Assembly (NCBI RefSeq): GCF_013031405.1
Contig: NZ_WPZY01000001.1
Span: 310,001 to 374,000, forward strand
Length of the DNA stretch: 64,000 bases
Direction: 5' to 3'
Source: Ruegeria sp. HKCCD8929
GTDB lineage: Bacteria > Pseudomonadota > Alphaproteobacteria > Rhodobacterales > Rhodobacteraceae
Shown in pieces: positions 63,946 to 64,000 of this stretch. Within the stretch, counting starts at the first letter, position 1. Each line of letters opens with the position of its first letter. Made by a program: the position numbers and the translations under genes. The notes under the pieces are model-generated. The model saw only the letters and a list, made by a program, of their open reading frames with translations. It had not been told where the DNA came from and searched no databases.

Positions 63946-64000
63946 ACAAGCTGGAACTGGGCGTCTGCTACTATCCTGAGCAGTGGGATCCGTCCCAATG
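63942..64000 (+). CDS. beta-galactosidase GH42, 5' end only
   Basis: Starts with the ATG at 63942 that overlaps the permease stop as ATGA. The visible residues read MNKLELGVCYYPEQWDPSQ, the characteristic beginning of GH42 beta-galactosidases (LGVCYYPEHW). The gene runs past the window edge. It suggests that the family-3 transporter unit imports a galactoside. Confidence 0.75.
   Translation, partial: MNKLELGVCYYPEQWDPSQ

Overview
The window looks like a chromosomal stretch of a Rhodobacterales (Roseobacter-group) alphaproteobacterium. The grounds are its high-GC coding style, the set of gene families (split glutamate-synthase-like genes, an agl alpha-glucoside operon, a gcv operon with its own lpdA and lipA) and an intergenic sequence at 45513-45545 that resembles a repeat I know from this family. 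I see no rRNA, tRNA, CRISPR array, insertion sequence or phage gene. Species assignment is inference.

Layout. 1-8528: a glutamine-synthetase-like ligase, three genes for a split glutamate-synthase-like enzyme and a sarcosine-oxidase-like flavoprotein, all on the minus strand and divergent from a GntR regulator and an LHPP-like HAD phosphatase; a class I amidotransferase follows. 8640-12570: an OmpR-type regulator with a degenerate receiver beside a type I secretion ABC transporter and adaptor. 12571-16272: an Lrp regulator and an M20 amidohydrolase / diaminopropionate-ammonia-lyase-like / maleate-isomerase-like operon. 16279-21897: a GntR regulator with a perfect operator and a five-gene catabolic operon (DUF1185, alpha/beta hydrolase, flavin reductase, luciferase-like monooxygenase, aldehyde dehydrogenase).

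22191-38219 is the most unusual region: twelve minus-strand genes encoding a small unknown protein, two pairs of dynamin-like GTPases, a Roadblock-like protein, another unknown protein, a membrane Ser/Thr kinase with PDZ-like periplasmic repeats, an FHA protein, a PP2C phosphatase and two secreted proteins that join a LysM domain to a solute-binding-like domain. No type VI secretion gene is present. My reading is a phospho-signalling and membrane-GTPase system that senses the cell wall or periplasm. The families are visible in the sequence; the joint function is inference.

38938-49544: an XRE-cupin regulator divergent from lpdA-lipA-AGCS symporter-usp-gcvT-gcvH-gcvP, then an AraC/GlxA-type regulator: a self-contained glycine uptake and cleavage block. 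49669-59544: an aglEFGAK alpha-glucoside uptake and hydrolysis operon with its LacI regulator, cotranscribed with an in-frame fusion of GH1 beta-glucosidase and glucokinase. 59606-64000: a second LacI-controlled unit (sugar isomerase/epimerase-like, LacI, family-3 binding protein, unusually large permease, start of a GH42 beta-galactosidase cut by the window edge).
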